This document shows, piece after piece, positions 53,528 to 62,086 of a stretch of 64,000 nt of DNA. The notes under the pieces are model-generated. The model saw nothing but the letters and a program-made list of their open reading frames with translations, made no database searches and was not told the origin of the DNA. Every line of letters starts with the position of its first letter. Within the stretch, counting starts at the first letter, position 1. Source of the stretch: Comamonas testosteroni (lineage in GTDB: Bacteria; Pseudomonadota; Gammaproteobacteria; Burkholderiales; Burkholderiaceae_C); the NCBI RefSeq assembly GCF_003569915.1, contig NZ_KZ984452.1:1-64000 (forward strand), read 5' to 3'. Position numbers and translations under genes: made by a program.

Positions 53528-55663
53528 ATGGATTCCCGAAAAACGATAGCCATCGTTGCGTCTTCGGCTGCGGATATGCTGACGCCAGAGCAGTCGGCAG
53601 CGCTTGCCCATTGCCTGCAGCACCATGCAGACCAGCAAGGCGCGCTCTTGCCCTTGCTGCATGCGCTGCAGCATGAGTTAGGCCATATCCCGCGCGCTGC
53701 GGTGCCCCGCATTGCCGAAGCACTGAACCTCTCGCGTGCCGAGGTTCATGGCGTCATCAGTTACTACCCGCATTTTCGTGAGCAGCCCCACGGTCAGACC
53801 CTGCTGCAGATCTGCCGTGCCGAGGCCTGCCAGTCGCACGGAGCCGATGCGCTATTGGCCCATGCTGAAGCGGCGCTGGCTTGCAAGGCGCATGGCACAA
53901 CAAGCGATGGCAGCGTGACGCTGGAGCCCGTGTACTGCCTGGGCCTGTGCGCACAGTCGCCAGCGCTCATGCTCAATGAAAGCGTAGTCCATGCACAGAT
54001 GACGCCGCAAAAACTGGATGCCTTGCTGCAGAAAATTCAGTCAAATAAGGCTGTAGTCCAGACAGTAAATACGCAGTCAGCTATCAATAATGTAGTGAAT
54101 GCGGTGCGCGTCTATGTGCCGCGCGACGCCGCTGCGCTGGCTGTGGGCGCAGATGCCGTGGCTGGTGCGCTGGCCCAGCAATGTGCAGCGCGTGGCTTGC
54201 AGATAGAGCTGGTGCGCAATGGCTCGCGTGGTCTGCTGTGGCTGGAGACTTTGGTCGAAGTCGAAACGGCTGAAGGCCGTGTGGCCTATGGCCCGGTGGA
54301 TGTGGAAGCTGTTGCCAGCTTGCTGGACGCCGGCATGTTGCAAGGCCAGCCCCACGCACTCTGCCATGGCTTGACCGAGCAGATTCCCTATCTGGCCAAA
54401 CAAGAGCGCCTGACTTTTGCGCGCGTGGGCGTGATTGATCCGCTCAACCTCAAAGACTATGAAGCCCATGGCGGCTGGCAAGGTCTGAAGGCCGCTGCAG
54501 CCATGGCCCCCGAAGCCGTGGTGCAGCAGGTGCTGGATTCCGGCCTGCGCGGGCGCGGTGGCGCAGCTTTCCCGGCGGGTATCAAATGGAAGACCGTAGC
54601 GGCTGCTGCAGGGCCGCAGAAATACATTGCCTGCAATGCCGACGAAGGCGATTCAGGCACTTTTGCTGACCGCTTGTTGATGGAAGGCGATCCCTACTGC
54701 CTGATCGAAGGCATGGCCATTGCAGCGCTGGCCGTGGGGGCCGCGCAAGGCTATATCTATGTGCGCAGCGAATATCCGCACGCCATCGCCACGCTGAACG
54801 AAGCGATTGCCCGTGCCAGCGCGGCGGGCTGGTTGGGCAGTAATGTGGCGGGCTCGGGCAAGGCTTTTCATCTAGAGGTGCGCAAGGGCGCGGGCAGCTA
54901 TGTGTGTGGCGAAGAAACCGCCATGCTCGAAAGCATTGAAGGAAAGCGCGGCATTGTGCGCGCCAAGCCGCCGCTGCCTGCCATTGAAGGCCTGTTTGGA
55001 AAGCCCACGGTCATCAACAATGTGATCACGCTGGCAACCGTGCCCATCATTCTGGCCAAGGGTGCAGCCTTTTATCAAGGCTACGGCATGGGCCGCTCGC
55101 GCGGCACTTTGCCATTTCAGATTGCTGGCAATGTGGCACGCGGCGGGCTGGTAGAAAAAGCCTTTGGCCTTTCGCTGCGCGAGTTGGTGGAGGATTTTGG
55201 CGGCGGCACCATCACGGGTCGCCCCATCAAGGCCATTCAGGTCGGTGGGCCGCTGGGCAGCTATGTGGCACCCAGCGATTGGAACGATCCGCTCGATTAC
55301 GAAGGCTATGCCGCCAAAGGCAATGTGGTGGGCCATGGCGGTCTGGTAGTGCATGACGACACGGCTGATATGACGCAGCTGGCACGCTATGCCATGGAGT
55401 TTTGCGCGATTGAGTCCTGTGGCAAATGCACGCCTTGCCGTATTGGCTCCACGCGCGGTGTGGAAGTGATTGACCGTATCACCAGCAACACCGGCGCTGC
55501 CCATGCAGCCAATGTGGCGCTGCTGGAGAGCCTGTGCGACACCATGCTCAACGGCAGCATGTGCGCCATGGGCGGCATGACGCCATACCCCGTGCGCTCT
55601 GCGCTCAAGCACTATCCCGCCGATTTTGGCATTGAGCCGGTGCAGGCTGCGACAGAGGTCTGA
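53528..55663 (+). CDS. Fused gamma-beta subunits of NAD-dependent formate dehydrogenase (FdsG-FdsB)
   Basis: 711 residues. Residues 1 to about 165 are a NuoE/FdsG-type [2Fe-2S] thioredoxin fold with ligands in CRAEAC and CLGLC. About 193-711 is the NuoF/FdsB-type NADH- and FMN-binding subunit: GRGGAAFPAGIKWK, the flavin/NAD segment around CNADEGDSGTF, and [4Fe-4S] ligands in ESCGKCTPCR plus a later cysteine. The linker (about 166-192) contains a dispersed repeat at 54055-54085. The subunits are separate proteins in Cupriavidus necator. The ATG at 53528 follows AAAAAAGGT. An 11-base gap leads to fdsA. Confidence 0.92.
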   Translation: MDSRKTIAIVASSAADMLTPEQSAALAHCLQHHADQQGALLPLLHALQHELGHIPRAAVPRIAEALNLSRAEVHGVISYYPHFREQPHGQTLLQICRAEACQSHGADALLAHAEAALACKAHGTTSDGSVTLEPVYCLGLCAQSPALMLNESVVHAQMTPQKLDALLQKIQSNKAVVQTVNTQSAINNVVNAVRVYVPRDAAALAVGADAVAGALAQQCAARGLQIELVRNGSRGLLWLETLVEVETAEGRVAYGPVDVEAVASLLDAGMLQGQPHALCHGLTEQIPYLAKQERLTFARVGVIDPLNLKDYEAHGGWQGLKAAAAMAPEAVVQQVLDSGLRGRGGAAFPAGIKWKTVAAAAGPQKYIACNADEGDSGTFADRLLMEGDPYCLIEGMAIAALAVGAAQGYIYVRSEYPHAIATLNEAIARASAAGWLGSNVAGSGKAFHLEVRKGAGSYVCGEETAMLESIEGKRGIVRAKPPLPAIEGLFGKPTVINNVITLATVPIILAKGAAFYQGYGMGRSRGTLPFQIAGNVARGGLVEKAFGLSLRELVEDFGGGTITGRPIKAIQVGGPLGSYVAPSDWNDPLDYEGYAAKGNVVGHGGLVVHDDTADMTQLARYAMEFCAIESCGKCTPCRIGSTRGVEVIDRITSNTGAAHAANVALLESLCDTMLNGSMCAMGGMTPYPVRSALKHYPADFGIEPVQAATEV
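54055..54085 (-). repeat. GATAGCT-N19 repeat at the FdsG-FdsB junction
   Basis: On the minus strand: GATAGCT, exactly 19 bases, GGACT. It is read through in frame and encodes part of the inter-domain linker (VVQTVNTQSAINN region). Confidence 0.8.
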
Positions 55664-55674
55664 GGAGCATCAGC

Positions 55675-58578
55675 ATGTTGGAACATCTGAAACAAACCGA
55701 CTTTGGTACCCCGGCCAGCTTGTCTGAAGAGTTGATCACGCTCGAAATCGATGGCCGTGAAGTCACCGTGCCCAAGGGCACTTCACTGATGCGCGCTGCC
55801 GTGGATGGTGGCGTCAAAGTGCCCAAGCTCTGCGCGACGGATTCGCTGGAACCGTTTGGCTCCTGCCGTCTGTGCCTGGTGCAGATTGAAGGCCGCAAAG
55901 GCTTTCTGGCCTCGTGCACCACGCCTGCGGAAGCTGGCATGAAGGTCAAGACCCAGAGCCCGCAGCTGCAGGAGCTGCGCAAGGGCGTGATGGAGCTGTA
56001 CATCTCTGACCACCCGCTGGACTGCCTGACCTGCTCCTCCAACGGGGACTGCGAGCTGCAGGATATGGCCGGTGTGGTGGGCCTGCGCGAAGTGCGCTAT
56101 GGCATGGATGGTGCCAACCACTTCAAGGGCGAAGCCAAGGTGGAGGTCGATACCTCCAACCCTTACTTTAATTACGACCCCAGCAAATGCATTGTCTGCA
56201 ACCGTTGCGTGCGTGCCTGCGAAGAAACGCAGGGCACGTTTGCGCTGACGATTTCGGGCCGTGGCTTTGAATCGCGTATTACCGCAGGGCAGGGCGATGA
56301 CTTTATGGCCAGCGACTGCGTGAGCTGCGGTGCCTGCGTGCAAGCCTGCCCCACAGCCACTTTACAGGAAAAGACCGTGGTGGAGCTGGGCCAGAGCGAG
56401 CACAGTGAAATTACCACCTGCGCTTATTGCGGCGTGGGCTGCGGCTTCAAGGCCGAGATGAAGGGTGAGCAAGTCGTGCGCATGGTGCCGTGGAAGGACG
56501 GCAAGGCGAACGAAGGCCATGCCTGCGTCAAAGGCCGCTTTGCCTGGGGCTATGCCACGCACAAGGACCGCATTACCAAGCCCATGATTCGCGCCAAGAT
56601 CACCGATCCATGGCGTGAAGTGAGCTGGGAAGAGGCAATCGGGTACGCGGCCAGCGAGTTCCGTCGCATTCAGGCCGAACATGGCAAGGATTCCATTGGC
56701 GGCATCACCTCATCGCGCTGCACCAATGAAGAGACTTATCTGGTGCAAAAGCTGATTCGCGCGGCCTTTGGCAATAACAACGTCGATACCTGCGCGCGCG
56801 TTTGCCATTCGCCCACAGGCTATGGCCTGGGCCAGACCTATGGCACATCGGCCGGTACGCAGACCTTTAAGTCGGTAGAGCATTCCGATGTAATCATGGT
56901 CATTGGTGCCAACCCCACAGCGGCCCACCCGGTGTTTGGCTCGCGCATGAAAAAGCGTCTGCGTGAGGGCGCGAAACTCATTGTGATCGACCCGCGCGAG
57001 ATTGATCTGGTCAACTCGCCGCATATCAAGGCCGATTACCACCTGCAGCTCAAGCCTGGCACCAATGTGGCTGTGATTACAGCACTGGCCCATGTGATAG
57101 CTACCGAAGGCTTGCTGGCCGAGCAATACATTGACGAGCGTTGCGATGCCAAGTCTTTTGAGCAATGGAAGGCTTTTGTCTCAAGAGCAGAAAACTCGCC
57201 CGAAGCTATGGCTGAAGTCACGGGCGTCGCGCCCGAGCTGGTGCGCGGTGCAGCGCGCTTGTACGCCAAGGGCGATGGCAGCAAGCAAGGCCCCATCAAC
57301 GCCGCTATCTACTACGGCCTTGGCGTGACCGAACATGCACAGGGCTCGACCATGGTCATGGGCATTGCCAATCTGGCCATGGCCACGGGCAATGTGGGTC
57401 GCGAAGGCGTGGGTGTGAACCCGCTGCGTGGCCAGAACAATGTGCAGGGCTCCTGCGATATGGGCAGCTTTCCGCATGAGCTGCCGGGCTACCGCCATAT
57501 CTCGGACAGCATTACGCGTGCCGAGTTTGAAGGCGCCTGGGGCGTGCAGCTAAGCCCCGAGCCGGGCCTGCGTATTCCAAACATGTTTGAAGCGGCGCTG
57601 GGCGGCAGCTTTCTGGGCCTGTACTGCGAGGGCGAGGACATTGTGCAGTCCGACCCCAACACCCAGCATGTGACGGCGGCGCTGTCGGCCATGCAATGCG
57701 TGGTGGTGCAGGACATCTTTCTTAACGAAACCGCCAAGTACGCCCATGTGTTCCTGCCCGGTTCCTCGTTCATGGAAAAGGACGGCACTTTCACCAATGC
57801 CGAGCGCCGTATCTCGCGCGTGACCAAGTTGATGCAGCCTTTGGCTGGCTATGCCGATTGGGAGGTGACGCAGCTGCTTTCGAACGCGCTGGGCTACCCC
57901 ATGAACTACAGCCACCCGCGCGAAATCATGGCCGAGATTGCCGAGCTGACTCCCACTTTTGCGGGTGTGAGCTACGAAAAGATCGAGCGCCTGGGCAGCG
58001 TGCAATGGCCTTGCAACGAAAGCACTGACGAGGCTGGCACCAGCATCATGCACGTTGATAAATTTGTGCGCGGCAAGGGGCGCTTCATCATCACGCAATA
58101 TGTGGCAACCGATGAAAAGGTCACACAGCGCTTTCCGCTGCTGCTCACCACGGGCCGCATCCTGTCGCAATACAACGTGGGCGCGCAGACTCGCCGCACT
58201 CCCAATAGCGAATGGCATAGCGAAGACAGGCTGGAAATCCACCCCGTCGATGCCGAAGATCGTGGCGTGCGCGATGGCGACTGGGTAGGCATCGAAAGCC
58301 GCGCAGGCCATACGGTGTTGCGGGCCACGGTGACCGAGCGCATTCAGCCTGGCGTGGTCTACACCACCTTCCACTTCCCTGAATCAGGTGCAAATGTGAT
58401 CACCACCGATAGCTCGGACTGGGCCACCAACTGTCCTGAATACAAGGTGACGGCCGTGCAAGTCATGCCTGTGGAGCAGCCTTCAAGCTGGCAAAAAAGC
58501 TATGCGCGTTTTAATAACGAGCAGCTTGGCCATCTGGCTGCCGCCCAAGAAACGCCTGTGTTTGCAGGAGGCAAGTGA
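55675..58578 (+). CDS. fdsA: NAD-dependent formate dehydrogenase, molybdenum catalytic subunit
   Basis: 967 residues. N-terminal [2Fe-2S] ferredoxin domain (FGSCRLCLVQ, ASCTTP), the His-Cys cluster motif DHPLDCLTCSSNGDCELQD, two [4Fe-4S] ferredoxin motifs (CIVCNRCVRACEE, CVSCGACVQACPT), a further [4Fe-4S] site (CAYCGVGCGF) and the bis-MGD domain. The molybdenum-ligating cysteine lies in the conserved DTCARVCHSPTGYG. The enzyme oxidises formate to CO2 and, with the FdsGB fusion, reduces NAD+. It overlaps fdsD by one base (TGATG). Confidence 0.96.
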   Translation: MLEHLKQTDFGTPASLSEELITLEIDGREVTVPKGTSLMRAAVDGGVKVPKLCATDSLEPFGSCRLCLVQIEGRKGFLASCTTPAEAGMKVKTQSPQLQELRKGVMELYISDHPLDCLTCSSNGDCELQDMAGVVGLREVRYGMDGANHFKGEAKVEVDTSNPYFNYDPSKCIVCNRCVRACEETQGTFALTISGRGFESRITAGQGDDFMASDCVSCGACVQACPTATLQEKTVVELGQSEHSEITTCAYCGVGCGFKAEMKGEQVVRMVPWKDGKANEGHACVKGRFAWGYATHKDRITKPMIRAKITDPWREVSWEEAIGYAASEFRRIQAEHGKDSIGGITSSRCTNEETYLVQKLIRAAFGNNNVDTCARVCHSPTGYGLGQTYGTSAGTQTFKSVEHSDVIMVIGANPTAAHPVFGSRMKKRLREGAKLIVIDPREIDLVNSPHIKADYHLQLKPGTNVAVITALAHVIATEGLLAEQYIDERCDAKSFEQWKAFVSRAENSPEAMAEVTGVAPELVRGAARLYAKGDGSKQGPINAAIYYGLGVTEHAQGSTMVMGIANLAMATGNVGREGVGVNPLRGQNNVQGSCDMGSFPHELPGYRHISDSITRAEFEGAWGVQLSPEPGLRIPNMFEAALGGSFLGLYCEGEDIVQSDPNTQHVTAALSAMQCVVVQDIFLNETAKYAHVFLPGSSFMEKDGTFTNAERRISRVTKLMQPLAGYADWEVTQLLSNALGYPMNYSHPREIMAEIAELTPTFAGVSYEKIERLGSVQWPCNESTDEAGTSIMHVDKFVRGKGRFIITQYVATDEKVTQRFPLLLTTGRILSQYNVGAQTRRTPNSEWHSEDRLEIHPVDAEDRGVRDGDWVGIESRAGHTVLRATVTERIQPGVVYTTFHFPESGANVITTDSSDWATNCPEYKVTAVQVMPVEQPSSWQKSYARFNNEQLGHLAAAQETPVFAGGK

Positions 58579-58817
58579 TGGATGCGAGCAATCTGATCCG
58601 CATGGCCAACCGCATTGGTGAGTTTTTTGAAGCCATGCCAGACCGCGACGAGGCGCTGGATGGCATTGCCCAGCATATTCAAAAGTTCTGGGAGCCGCGT
58701 ATGCGAGGGCGCATATTGACGGCTTTGACTGAGCCTGAAGAGGCAGAGCAGATCAAGCCCATTGTTCGAGATGCGCTGCACTTGCATGCCAAGGAACTGG
58801 GCCGTGTGCAGATGTAG
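58578..58817 (+). CDS. fdsD: Formate dehydrogenase delta subunit
   Basis: 79 residues beginning MDASNLIRMANRIGEFFEAM, followed by the family block IAQHIQKFWEPRMRGRIL. A strong GGAGG lies eight to twelve bases upstream, inside the end of fdsA, and start and stop overlap as TGATG. FdsD is a small accessory subunit of the soluble formate dehydrogenase. In Cupriavidus necator fdsC lies between fdsA and fdsD; here fdsC is missing. Confidence 0.92.
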   Translation: MDASNLIRMANRIGEFFEAMPDRDEALDGIAQHIQKFWEPRMRGRILTALTEPEEAEQIKPIVRDALHLHAKELGRVQM

Positions 58818-58900
58818 ACGAGGTGGCGGGCATCGCGCAAAGGTACTGCGCAGCTAATGCTCTGCAGGTATATTGAACTTCATCCGTACTCTTTGAGTAG

Positions 58901-58937
58901 GCCGTTGTCTGGTATCAACCGGCACAGCGGCTTTTTG
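58901..58937 (+). terminator. Intrinsic terminator after the fds operon
   Basis: GCCGTTGT/GCACAGCGGC forms a stem with one mismatch, followed by TTTTT. It ends the fds operon before the EamA gene. Confidence 0.7.
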
Positions 58938-58954
58938 TGTTTTCCTGACTTGAT

Positions 58955-59878
58955 ATGACTTCCCAATCCACTGCCAGTCCCCAGATGGGCGCGCATCTGA
59001 GGCTGCTGGGCATGGCCTTGCTCTGGGGCGCGTCCTGGCCTGCCGGGCGCATTCTGGCGCTCAATATGCCGCCTCTGGCCGCTTCAGGTCTGCGTTTTGT
59101 GCTGGCGGTCAGCCTGTTGTTGCCCTGGCTGTATTTTTCGGGCGGTATTCCTGCCATCAAAAAATGGTCAGCCAAAACCTGGCTGGGCATGTTTGCGGCG
59201 GGTGCGACCGGGGTGTTTGGCTATGCCGCGTTTTTCCTGAGTGGTTTGCAGCATCTGCCTGCGGGCAAGGCCGCGCTGGTGATTACGCTCAACCCCGTGG
59301 TTACGCTGGCGCTGGCGGTCTGGTTGTTCAAGGAGCGTATCAATCGCACGATTGCGCTGGGCATGCTGCTGGCTGCCATGGGGGCCGTGGTGGTGATCAC
59401 GCATGGCAAGCCACTGGAAGTGCTTAACGGCGCAGTTGGCGTGGGTGAGTTGTTGATTCTGGGCTGCGTGGCCTGCTGGGTTTGCTACACGCTGATTGGC
59501 CGCGCCATGCTGGCGGGCGTGGATGCGTTGGCTGCAACGACGGTGACATCTATCTTTGGTGCAGTGCTGCTGTTGATTGCGAGCCTGGTGGTGGAAGGGC
59601 CGCAGGGTTTGCCTTCTGCTTTTCAGGCCAACGGAACGGCATGGACGGCGATGATTTTTATGGCTTATGGTTCAACTGCGGTGGCCTATGCTTGGTATTT
59701 CGCGGGCGTGAAGTCGCTGGGCGCTGGCGCTGCTTCTGGCTATATCACGCTGGTACCGGTAATTGGTGTGATTCTGTCCGCGCTGCTGCTCAAGGAAAGC
59801 ATCGATGGCTCCATGCTGGTGGGGGGGGCCATGGCCGTGCTGGGTACGGCGGTGATGAACTGGGGGCGGCGGGCCTAA
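58955..59878 (+). CDS. DMT-superfamily (EamA) transporter
   Basis: 307 residues with ten predicted membrane helices in two EamA repeats. The first begins LLGMALLWGASWPAGRILAL, and the second includes TAVAYAWYFAGVKSLGAGAA with GYITLVPVIGVILSALLL. Such proteins usually export metabolites or amino acids; the substrate is unknown. It lies 137 bases after fdsD behind a terminator, so it is probably not part of the fds operon. Confidence 0.88.
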   Translation: MTSQSTASPQMGAHLRLLGMALLWGASWPAGRILALNMPPLAASGLRFVLAVSLLLPWLYFSGGIPAIKKWSAKTWLGMFAAGATGVFGYAAFFLSGLQHLPAGKAALVITLNPVVTLALAVWLFKERINRTIALGMLLAAMGAVVVITHGKPLEVLNGAVGVGELLILGCVACWVCYTLIGRAMLAGVDALAATTVTSIFGAVLLLIASLVVEGPQGLPSAFQANGTAWTAMIFMAYGSTAVAYAWYFAGVKSLGAGAASGYITLVPVIGVILSALLLKESIDGSMLVGGAMAVLGTAVMNWGRRA

Positions 59879-59884
59879 GCGGGC

Positions 59885-60193
59885 TTAGACAGGCTCGTAG
59901 CGCGCATACTTTGGGTTGAACCAGCGCACTTCGGTCTTGCCGCTATCGCGCAGATGATCAATGGCCTGCTGTACCAGCGGGCGCTTCAAATCCTTGTACT
60001 CCAGAGAGCGGTGCTTGCCTGCTTGTTCCAGAGCCATCAGGCTGACTTGGCTGCTTTCATCGCTGTAGCTGCGTGCTGTGAGGCTCAGACTGCCTTCGGT
60101 AAACACAAAGATGTCGTACTCGTAGTAGTACTCGTAATCGCCATCGGCATCGGGCTCGCTGGCATCGATATGGTGAGTGCTGCTGACTTGCAT
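59885..60193 (-). CDS. Hypothetical acidic protein
   Basis: 102 residues, not recognised. It is acidic and tyrosine-rich at the N-terminus (DADGDYEYYYEYDIFVF) and ends KTEVRWFNPKYARYEPV. No signal or membrane segment is seen. It starts five bases downstream of the phosphatase gene's stop and is probably cotranscribed with it. The function is unknown. Confidence 0.65.
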   Translation of the reverse strand: MQVSSTHHIDASEPDADGDYEYYYEYDIFVFTEGSLSLTARSYSDESSQVSLMALEQAGKHRSLEYKDLKRPLVQQAIDHLRDSGKTEVRWFNPKYARYEPV

Positions 60194-60198
60194 AGCGT

Positions 60199-60690
60199 TT
60201 AGCGCAGCTTGCCTTGAACAATAGACTGCAGCAGATTGCCGCAGGCGTCTTCAACCAAGTCCAGCACATGCTCAAACCCCTGATCGCCGCCGTAGTAGGG
60301 GTCAGGAACTTGCTTGTCTGAATGCTGCTGGCAAAAGTCGGTCAGCCGCTTCATACGCTGTTGCTGAGCAGGACTGGCAATGCGCCTGGCTGCAATTTCG
60401 TTGCTGCTGTCCATGACCAGCACAAGATCAAAATCATCAAAGTCCTGCGCAGTGAGCTGGCGGGCACGCTGAGCGCTCAGGTCATAGCCACGGCGGCGTG
60501 CATGCTGCTGGCTGCGGTGGTCTGGTGCCTCGCCCACGTGGTAGCTGTGTGTGCCTGCCGAGTCCACGACGACCCGCTGCTCCAGCCCTGCATCTGACAC
60601 CATTTTTTCCAGCACACCATGGGCTGTGGGGCTGCGGCAGATATTGCCGGTGCAGACCATGAGCACGCGAAATGGCTGGCTTTTTTTCAT
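60199..60690 (-). CDS. Low-molecular-weight protein-tyrosine phosphatase
   Basis: 163 residues. The P-loop VCTGNICRSPTAHGVLEKMV gives the catalytic cysteine C13 and arginine R19, and the general acid lies in the DPYYGG motif. It may act on a bacterial tyrosine kinase or on protein arginine phosphate. No kinase or exopolysaccharide gene is adjacent. Its ATG overlaps the stop of the upstream small membrane protein gene by four bases (ATGA). Confidence 0.92.
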   Translation of the reverse strand: MKKSQPFRVLMVCTGNICRSPTAHGVLEKMVSDAGLEQRVVVDSAGTHSYHVGEAPDHRSQQHARRRGYDLSAQRARQLTAQDFDDFDLVLVMDSSNEIAARRIASPAQQQRMKRLTDFCQQHSDKQVPDPYYGGDQGFEHVLDLVEDACGNLLQSIVQGKLR

Positions 60691-61070
60691 GACAGGGTTT
60701 CTTCTTTCTGTGCTTGAAGGTGTGCGGCCAGCTTGGCTTCTAGTCCGCTGATCTGCAGCTTGAGCTGGCGCATGCTGCTTTGCATGGTCAGGCCCAGCAG
60801 GCGGCGCATGCCTTCAAAGAACAGCACCATGAACAGCACGGCGGGCAGCACGCCCCAGCGCAGCCAGGGCGAGGCATGGTTGACCCAGGCCACGATGCAG
60901 ACGATGGCGGCCAGCACCACGGCAAACATATTCCATTTTCTGGAGCGCTGCATCTTCAGCTCGTACTGCTGCGCGGTGGCTTCAAGCTTCTGGCCTGTGG
61001 CTTTGAGCTTGGCGAGAGATGCCTGAATTTCTTCGAGGCTGTTGGGGGTGGATGATTCAGTAACCTGCAT
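60687..61070 (-). CDS. Small membrane protein with coiled-coil ends
   Basis: 127 residues from the ATG at 61070; another ATG lies three codons upstream and neither has a good ribosome-binding site. It has an N-terminal heptad-rich helix (LEEIQASLAKLKATGQKLEA), two membrane helices (about 50-65 and 73-90) and a C-terminal amphipathic helix. It is translationally coupled to the phosphatase. Not recognised as a known family. Confidence 0.6.
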   Translation of the reverse strand: MQVTESSTPNSLEEIQASLAKLKATGQKLEATAQQYELKMQRSRKWNMFAVVLAAIVCIVAWVNHASPWLRWGVLPAVLFMVLFFEGMRRLLGLTMQSSMRQLKLQISGLEAKLAAHLQAQKEETLS

Positions 61071-61088
61071 GGTGCGCATTGTAGAAAG

Positions 61089-61357
61089 CTAGGGCCTGTT
61101 CACATAACCCTCGGGGTCGCGCAAGCTGGACAGGGCTGCCAATGCGCGGCGCGTGATGCAGTGCGGGTCGGGACCCGCACAAAGCGCGCAACAAAGCAGT
61201 GGTAGCCCTGTCCAGCTTGCCCTTCGGGTTGAGAATCTTGGGCGGTCTGCGGCGTTGCAGGTACTTGCAAGGTACCTACCTTGCTGCGTCCCTGCGCCTT
61301 GCATCCCATCCCAAGATTCCCAACGCGATCTCCGTGCGTTATGTGAACAGGCCCTAG
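61089..61357. mobile_element. 269-bp MITE-like element with 20-bp terminal inverted repeats
   Basis: The ends CTAGGGCCTGTTCACATAAC / GTTATGTGAACAGGCCCTAG match perfectly over 20 bases. The outermost CTAG could be a palindromic target-site duplication. Inside are nested dyads: GCAAGCTGGACAGGGCTGCC with its near-complement at 61201-61220, GTGCGGGT/ACCCGCAC at 61161-61180, and GAATCTTGGG with CCCAAGATTC near the right end. No coding sequence is present. Confidence 0.85.
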
Positions 61358-61387
61358 GCGGTGGTGAAAATCAATTGCTCTTGATTT

Positions 61388-61430
61388 GATAGCTATCTGT
61401 CTATATGAATCATGGACTAGAAGCTAAAAA
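61388..61430 (+). repeat. GATAGCT-N19 repeat next to the MITE-like element
   Basis: GATAGCT at 61388-61394, 19 bases, GGACT at 61414-61418, then AGAAGCTAAAAA. Confidence 0.85.
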
Positions 61431-61432
61431 AG

Positions 61433-61464
61433 CAAAAAGCCCTGACTGAAATCAGTCAGGGCTT
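61433..61464 (-). terminator. Intrinsic terminator after the YbaY-like gene
   Basis: An 11-bp AGCCCTGACTG/CAGTCAGGGCT stem with a four-base loop, followed on the minus strand by TTTTTGC and further T. Confidence 0.9.
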
Positions 61465-61494
61465 GGGGTTCAGGGGCGTATCTAAGCTGCGTAA

Positions 61495-61962
61495 TCAGGA
61501 ACCGGTACGCACCAGAACCATGTCCACCTTGTTGCCCGCGCCCTGGGTCAGCACGGGGTTGGCTCGGTCATTGATGAAGTGCAGGGTGTTGCCACCGTTT
61601 GAAGTCACGCGGGCCGTGACCGTGTACATCGCGGATGGGTTCAACTTCTTGGGGTCGACGCTGAGGCGATAGTTGTGCGGGGGCTGCAGGTTTTGCAGGC
61701 GAATGGCTTGCTGCTCGATCACCTGGGCGGGAGCATCGGCGCGCGAAGTGTCCTGCAATTGAATGACCAGCACGGCATCCGGGGGCAGGGCAATGCGCTC
61801 TCTCCAGCTCACCGTACCTTCCACAGAATTGGCAGTTGCAACAGACGTGGTGCGTGCCGAGTCACCTGCGGCTGGGCTTTGTTGTGCGCAAGCGGTCAGC
61901 AGTACTGCGCTGGCAACTGTGGCAGCAAGGGCGGTGCGGTGCAGAAAAGTGTTGAATTGCAT
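61495..61962 (-). CDS. YbaY-like lipoprotein
   Basis: 155 residues. The signal peptide ends in the lipobox LLTAC, then the YbaY/YscW-type beta-sandwich begins with VEGTVSWRERIALPPDAVLV and IQLQDTSRADAPAQVIEQQA. A GAAGGAG site precedes the ATG at 61962, which is chosen over a much longer frame. It is an outer-membrane lipoprotein of unknown precise role. Confidence 0.83.
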   Translation of the reverse strand: MQFNTFLHRTALAATVASAVLLTACAQQSPAAGDSARTTSVATANSVEGTVSWRERIALPPDAVLVIQLQDTSRADAPAQVIEQQAIRLQNLQPPHNYRLSVDPKKLNPSAMYTVTARVTSNGGNTLHFINDRANPVLTQGAGNKVDMVLVRTGS

Positions 61963-62086
61963 TCGGACTCCTTCTTCAAACAGGCCGCCCAGTCTGCATG
62001 GCGGACTGGCAGATGCTTGTAGGAAGATGGTCGAAATTTCCTGCTCCAATTTCCTCAATGGCGATGGCCGAAGTGGAGTCCTGCTG

